Shown piece after piece: positions 7,860 to 10,018 of a stretch of DNA of 10,018 nt. Each line of letters opens with the position of its first letter. Position 1 is the first letter of the stretch. Source of the DNA: Zygnema cylindricum. Its lineage: Eukaryota; Streptophyta; Zygnematophyceae; Zygnematales; Zygnemataceae. The notes below the pieces were generated by a model that did no database searches, was not told where the DNA came from, and worked only from the letters and a program-made list of their open reading frames with translations. The stretch lies in contig JBBHKE010002615.1 in NCBI GenBank assembly GCA_037447655.1, positions 1 to 10,018 of the forward strand. Direction: 5' to 3'. The translations under genes and the position numbers were made by a program.

Positions 7860-8513
7860 TCATTTCCATGAACTATCAAGCATTCCCTGTACTCGGTACA
7901 CTATGTTTTCGAACTCATCTGGTAATTTCATGATAAGGGTGTTAACTTTCATTTTCATTGTACTTGTCCACCCGGCACTTTCCATTTCCATATACAAACA
8001 AGAAAGATCATTACAGTAATCTAACATCTTTCCTCCTTTGTAAGTGTAACTCACTAGCTTTTGCTCAGCCAACTGGAGCTCCTGAATAGTTCCAGCTCTA
8101 TAAATCTCCACCAAACTCACCCACAACTCCTCGGCCTTGTATATGTGAAGATGAGGAGTGGCCAAACCTTGAGTGAGGTGCCTCAGAATGAAGTTCTTGG
8201 CAGCCATGTTTACATCCTCCCACATTTGAGTATCGTTCTCCACGGTCTTCACGGTCGCCGCTCCCGATACTGTGGCAATAGGAGTGAGGGGTGTCTCCTT
8301 CCCTTTCCCTTTTTCGGACACACTGCTGTCCCCATCATCTGCCTCCTCCGCTGAGGCAGTTGTTGTTGCAGGAAACCCTACTCCAAATCCTGGTGGAGTT
8401 CCCGAAGGTGGACGTTTCACTTGTCTACTGACGATACCCCTGTATCGTTTTTCACACAAAGCTCCCATCATCATGGCTTCCCAATAGATGAACCCAGATC
8501 CATTGAAGGTGGG

Positions 8514-8527
8514 CACCCTAGAGGGTG
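8514..8527. other. Near-palindrome CACCCT-AG-AGGGTG next to PBS
   Basis: Six-bp arms separated by two bases overlap the distal end of the primer-binding site. A folded RNA here could mask part of the site. It also encodes Gag residues, so it may be incidental. Confidence 0.4.
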
Positions 8528-8538
8528 GGCCCATAACC
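8524..8538 (-). promoter_or_regulatory. Primer-binding site for a half-tRNA (initiator Met)
   Basis: On the minus strand GGTTATGGGCCCACC follows the LTR end with no gap. It is complementary to the anticodon arm of eukaryotic initiator tRNA-Met (GGTGGGCCCATAACC), not to the tRNA 3' end. Drosophila copia uses the same type of site, primed by a 5' tRNA fragment cut in the anticodon region. The base before TGGGCCC is G, as I recall for plant initiator tRNA; animals have C there. The site necessarily contains ATG, the complement of the CAU anticodon, and here that ATG is in the gag frame. Confidence 0.88.
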
Positions 8539-8625
8539 TGAAATTTTGTGTCCTCCATTGGACTACAGAATACAGGAAGCCTCTAGATAGTATTCAACTA
8601 ACCCACTTCAAGCCACGACCACTGC

Positions 8626-8778
8626 TGCCCAAGAAGGCAAACTGACAATTTGATTGCACCCCTGTGCAGCCTGGACTCCCCTGAGTCCGTAGCAAAAAGA
8701 ATCACTGAAAACGGCCAACCAGGGGATAAGTTATGAGGCAGTAAAAATGCCAATTTGTACAAACTCTCAAAGGGAGAG
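8626..8778 (-). other. Hairpin row in 5' LTR
   Basis: Plus coordinates: TGCC-CAAGAA-GGCA (8626-8639); TGCAC-CCCT-GTGCA (8655-8668); GGACTC-CCCT-GAGTCC (8673-8688); a decayed version of the CGGC..GCCG hairpin near 8712-8725; GGCA-GTAAAAA-TGCC (8737-8751); CTCTC-AAAGG-GAGAG (8764-8778). In element sense two loops read AGGG, as in the diverged LTR. The row ends about 90 nt before the primer-binding site. Confidence 0.7.
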
Positions 8779-8862
8779 GTGACTACCTACCAATATTTTC
8801 TAAGTCCAGATTCTCTCTAATAACTTCTATCTACTGAAGTACGGACCAATCAGATCACTGTA

Positions 8863-8903
8863 CCGTACAAAAAGGTACTACTGCCGGTGTACCTTTTGTA
8901 CGG
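8863..8903 (-). other. Conserved 10-nt-loop hairpin in 5' LTR
   Basis: Arms CCGTACAAAAAGGTAC (8863-8878) and GTACCTTTTGTACGG (8889-8903) pair fully except one bulged A. The loop is ACCGGCAGTA in element sense. The solo LTR carries a partly decayed version with loop ATCGGCAGTA near 2387-2396. Confidence 0.7.
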
Positions 8904-9248
8904 CCTATGTACGACAAGGCTATTGAGTGGACGCGTGTCCGCTTTTCACTCGTCCTTACGTTCCTCGGAATTCCTATGACCGAATGTCATCTCTCCACGT
9001 GGCTCCAGGTCACGCCACATCACAAAACGCCAAAGTGACCACTCCAAGATTTCGGCGATGATGTGCGCCGTTGGATTTTATGCGAAACGCAATCTTAGCC
9101 GTAATAAATACTTGCGCGGCATTTGTTTCGATGTCAAAATATAATGCATGGTATCCATTTTGAATTAGCATCGTACGACGTACTTTATAAAACTGAATCT
9201 ATGTACGCCGTATACATTTCTAGTTAAATGAATTTTATCCACTCAAAC

Positions 9249-9263
9249 TATATATATATATAT
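9249..9263. repeat. TA dinucleotide run
   Basis: About seven TA units. The solo LTR has a shorter, interrupted run at the same place (about 2753-2761), so this is a local microsatellite expansion. Confidence 0.85.
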
Positions 9264-9331
9264 CTATCACACACCATAGCACTTAGCATTGGTCCTCGTC
9301 TATTAGGATAAAGCTGACCGCTACCGGTCAA

Positions 9332-9376
9332 CTTGACGAACCGTAGGTACCAGGATCAAATCTCTGGTCCGTCAAG
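9332..9376 (-). other. LTR stem CTTGACG / CGTCAAG (5' LTR copy)
   Basis: Same 7-bp arms and 31-nt interior as in the solo LTR, preceded by TGACCG-CTAC-CGGTCA at 9315-9330 and followed by the TATTTTTAGT/ACTAAAAATA hairpin. The interior CCAGGATCAAATCTCTGG vaguely resembles a tRNA T-arm, but no full tRNA fold is present. Confidence 0.55.
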
Positions 9377-9521
9377 TATATTTTTAGTAACCTACTAAAA
9401 ATAGCTGTCTGTTGAACTAAGGTAGCCATGGATCAACCCTTCTCTCTAACCTTCAGTGACTACAACAAGTATGGGGGCTAGAGAGCGGAGGTGGAGGCAG
9501 GTTGTCCGTCCTTTTTCTTTT

Positions 9522-9530
9522 CCTTTTATA
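9522..9530 (-). promoter_or_regulatory. Candidate TATA box TATAAAAGG
   Basis: A strong TATA consensus on the minus strand, 50 bp inside the LTR start, conserved at 3021-3029 in the solo LTR. If used, U3 would be very short and most of the LTR would be transcribed as leader. A second candidate, TATAAAG at 9183-9189, would give a more usual U3. No start site can be proven from sequence. Confidence 0.4.
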
Positions 9531-9580
9531 ACAACATATTTAAACCTAGAAAATACTCTAGAAATCTATAAATTTCAACA

Positions 9581-10018
9581 ATTGCGTCACGCGGTGGCAC
9601 ATGGCATCGAATTATTTGATACCGGAGAAGGAGGAATCATGGCTCTCGATTTGAGAGGTGTCACCTTGTAGACCATGCCGTACAATAGACGTACGATAAG
9701 TACATCGCCCATTGTACCTTCTTCTCCTATATAGTGTTCCTATTGGACTAGGGTTTAGTAGTAGGTAGCCGTGAGTAGGCAGACCAAGACTTAGTGATAT
9801 TTAGGTACCTCTCTCTAAGAGAGCTTGTCACTATAAAGGTCATCTTTGACCAATTATAACTAACTGCTCAAGGGAGCAAATTCAGTGATTCTTTTTGCTG
9901 CGGGCTCAAGGGAGTCTAAGCTACACAGCGATGTAGTTGGTCAGAGTTTTTTGCGTGTCAGGTGGCACTTAATCAGTGGTAAAGTCAAACTGGGGAATAC
10001 TTTCCAAAACACATATTC
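9581..10018 (+). mobile_element. Second half of a related LTR, cut by the copia insertion and by the window edge
   Basis: It resembles the distal half of the LTR at 4569-5616, in the same plus orientation. GACCATGnCGTACAAT (9672 and 5222), GGTCA..TTTGACC (9838), the GCTCAAGGGAGC and GGCTCAAGGGAGTC hairpins and GGTCAGAGTT...GTCAGGTGGCA appear in the same order. It starts abruptly at the outer edge of the copia 5' LTR, so the main element inserted into it. Its end, including any LTR-borne ATG, lies beyond the window. No gene is seen here; a short open frame starting near 9456 straddles the LTR junction and is spurious. Confidence 0.8.
9811..9968 (+). other. Hairpin row in the partial LTR
   Basis: In order: CTCTC-TAA-GAGAG (9811-9823); GGTCA-TCTT-TGACC (9838-9851); TGCTC-AAGG-GAGCA (9865-9878); GGCTC-AAGG-GAGTC with one G-T pair (9903-9916); CTACA-CAGCGA-TGTAG (9921-9936); GTGTC-AGGT-GGCAC with one T-G pair (9955-9968). 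Positions correspond one-to-one with the row at 5366-5523 despite base changes in the stems. Confidence 0.7.

Larger units (their letters stand above)
7863..8558 (-). pseudogene. Copia gag, capsid part
   Basis: Gag forms the virus-like particle shell. The frame opens at ATG 8558-8556, inside the 5' LTR and 20 nt before its end; the in-frame upstream TAG lies 8 codons earlier. It reads MEDTKFQ across the LTR edge, then a second in-frame Met encoded by the primer-binding site, then VPTFNGSGFIYWEAMMMGAL, the standard copia Gag N-terminal motif. A Thr/Ala/Ser/Asp-rich insertion follows at about residues 58-100. The helical body includes AEELWVSLVEIY, LQLAEQKLVSYTYKGG and the LIMKLPDEFENIV motif of the UBN2/Retrotran_gag group. 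The frame ends at a premature TGA (7860-7862). If the LTR ATG is not used, Met9 in the primer-binding site is the next candidate. Confidence 0.92.
3433..9580 (-). mobile_element. Truncated, nested Ty1/copia retrotransposon (minus strand)
   Basis: In element sense the order is 5' LTR (9580-8539), primer-binding site (8538-8524), Gag, zinc knuckle, protease, integrase, reverse transcriptase, RNase H. Integrase before RT is the copia order. The end of RNase H, the polypurine tract and the 3' LTR are absent: at about 3433 the sequence turns into the tandem array. A second LTR in opposite orientation (4569-5616) splits RT. The copy is inactive: TGA at 7860-7862, TGA at 7023-7025, TAG at 6756-6758, TAG at 6681-6683, TGA at 6024-6026, TAG at 5802-5804, and an extra base in the run near 4003-4006. 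All stops lie in one frame, so decay was by point mutation after insertion. Its right edge abuts a plus-oriented LTR fragment, so it inserted into an older relative. Confidence 0.95.
8539..9580 (-). mobile_element. 5' LTR of the copia element (1042 bp)
   Basis: In element sense it starts TGTTGAAATT and ends AAAATTTCA, and is followed directly by the primer-binding site. It is a full-length match to the solo LTR at 2042-3079. Features in element sense are a TATAAAAGG candidate 50 bp from its start, two structured stems around 9315-9403, a second TATA-like TATAAAG near 9183-9189, a CTGATTGGT (CCAAT-type) block near 8849, the 10-nt-loop hairpin, the distal hairpin row and finally the gag ATG. 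The flank at 9581 is ATTGC; the partner duplication cannot be checked because the element's other end is lost. Confidence 0.94.

Noticed and set aside
3881-8645. Plus-strand open frames across the copia body
   Set aside because: They are antisense shadows of gag-pol, without domains or supporting context.
9332-9376. tRNA-like gene inside the LTR
   Set aside because: Only an acceptor-like 7-bp stem and a weak T-arm resemblance are present. The span is 45 nt with no anticodon or D arm.
2042-9580. A complete copia element with LTRs at both ends
   Set aside because: The left LTR has its own GTGGA duplications and is separated from truncated RNase H by array sequence.
1-10018. CRISPR array, bacterial operon, rRNA or intact tRNA gene
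   Set aside because: No regular short repeats with spacers, no ribosome-binding-site-led gene series and no recognisable RNA gene on either strand.

Overview
The window is non-coding, repeat-rich eukaryotic DNA with no intact host gene. It is built almost entirely from nested LTR retrotransposon pieces of one Ty1/copia family, lying on and inside an older tandem repeat. The primer-binding site of the main element matches 15 nt of the anticodon arm of a eukaryotic initiator tRNA-Met. From memory, the plant form of that arm fits better than the animal form, so I lean towards the green lineage, but this is weak evidence and the species cannot be named.

Layout. Positions 1-560 hold no gene. From about 560 to 3435 lies a tandem array of diverged units of roughly 740-900 bp, marked by shared landmarks such as GTGACGTCAC at 750 and 1645. 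A solo LTR (2042-3079, minus orientation, 5-bp target duplication GTGGA on both sides) is inserted in the last unit. At about 3435 the array meets the truncated 3' end of a minus-strand copia element: RNase H at about 3433, then RT, integrase, protease and Gag up to 8558, a half-tRNA-type primer-binding site (8524-8538), and a 5' LTR (8539-9580). The element has no 3' LTR in this window. Positions 9581-10018 are the second half of another related LTR in plus orientation, into which the element appears to have inserted. The RT region is itself split by a complete plus-orientation LTR of a diverged subfamily (4569-5616).

The gag-pol frame is one continuous reading frame broken by six in-frame stops, one extra base, the LTR insertion and the 3' truncation, so this copy is dead. 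Three non-coding signals stand out. (1) The gag start codon lies inside the LTR, 20 nt before its end, and the frame runs through the primer-binding site; the diverged LTR keeps the same ATG at the same distance. (2) A row of about six small hairpins sits in the distal part of all four LTR copies, with different bases but kept pairing. (3) A further hairpin with a conserved 10-nt loop lies just upstream of that row in the element sense. These suggest a structured leader RNA just ahead of the primer-binding site and gag start.
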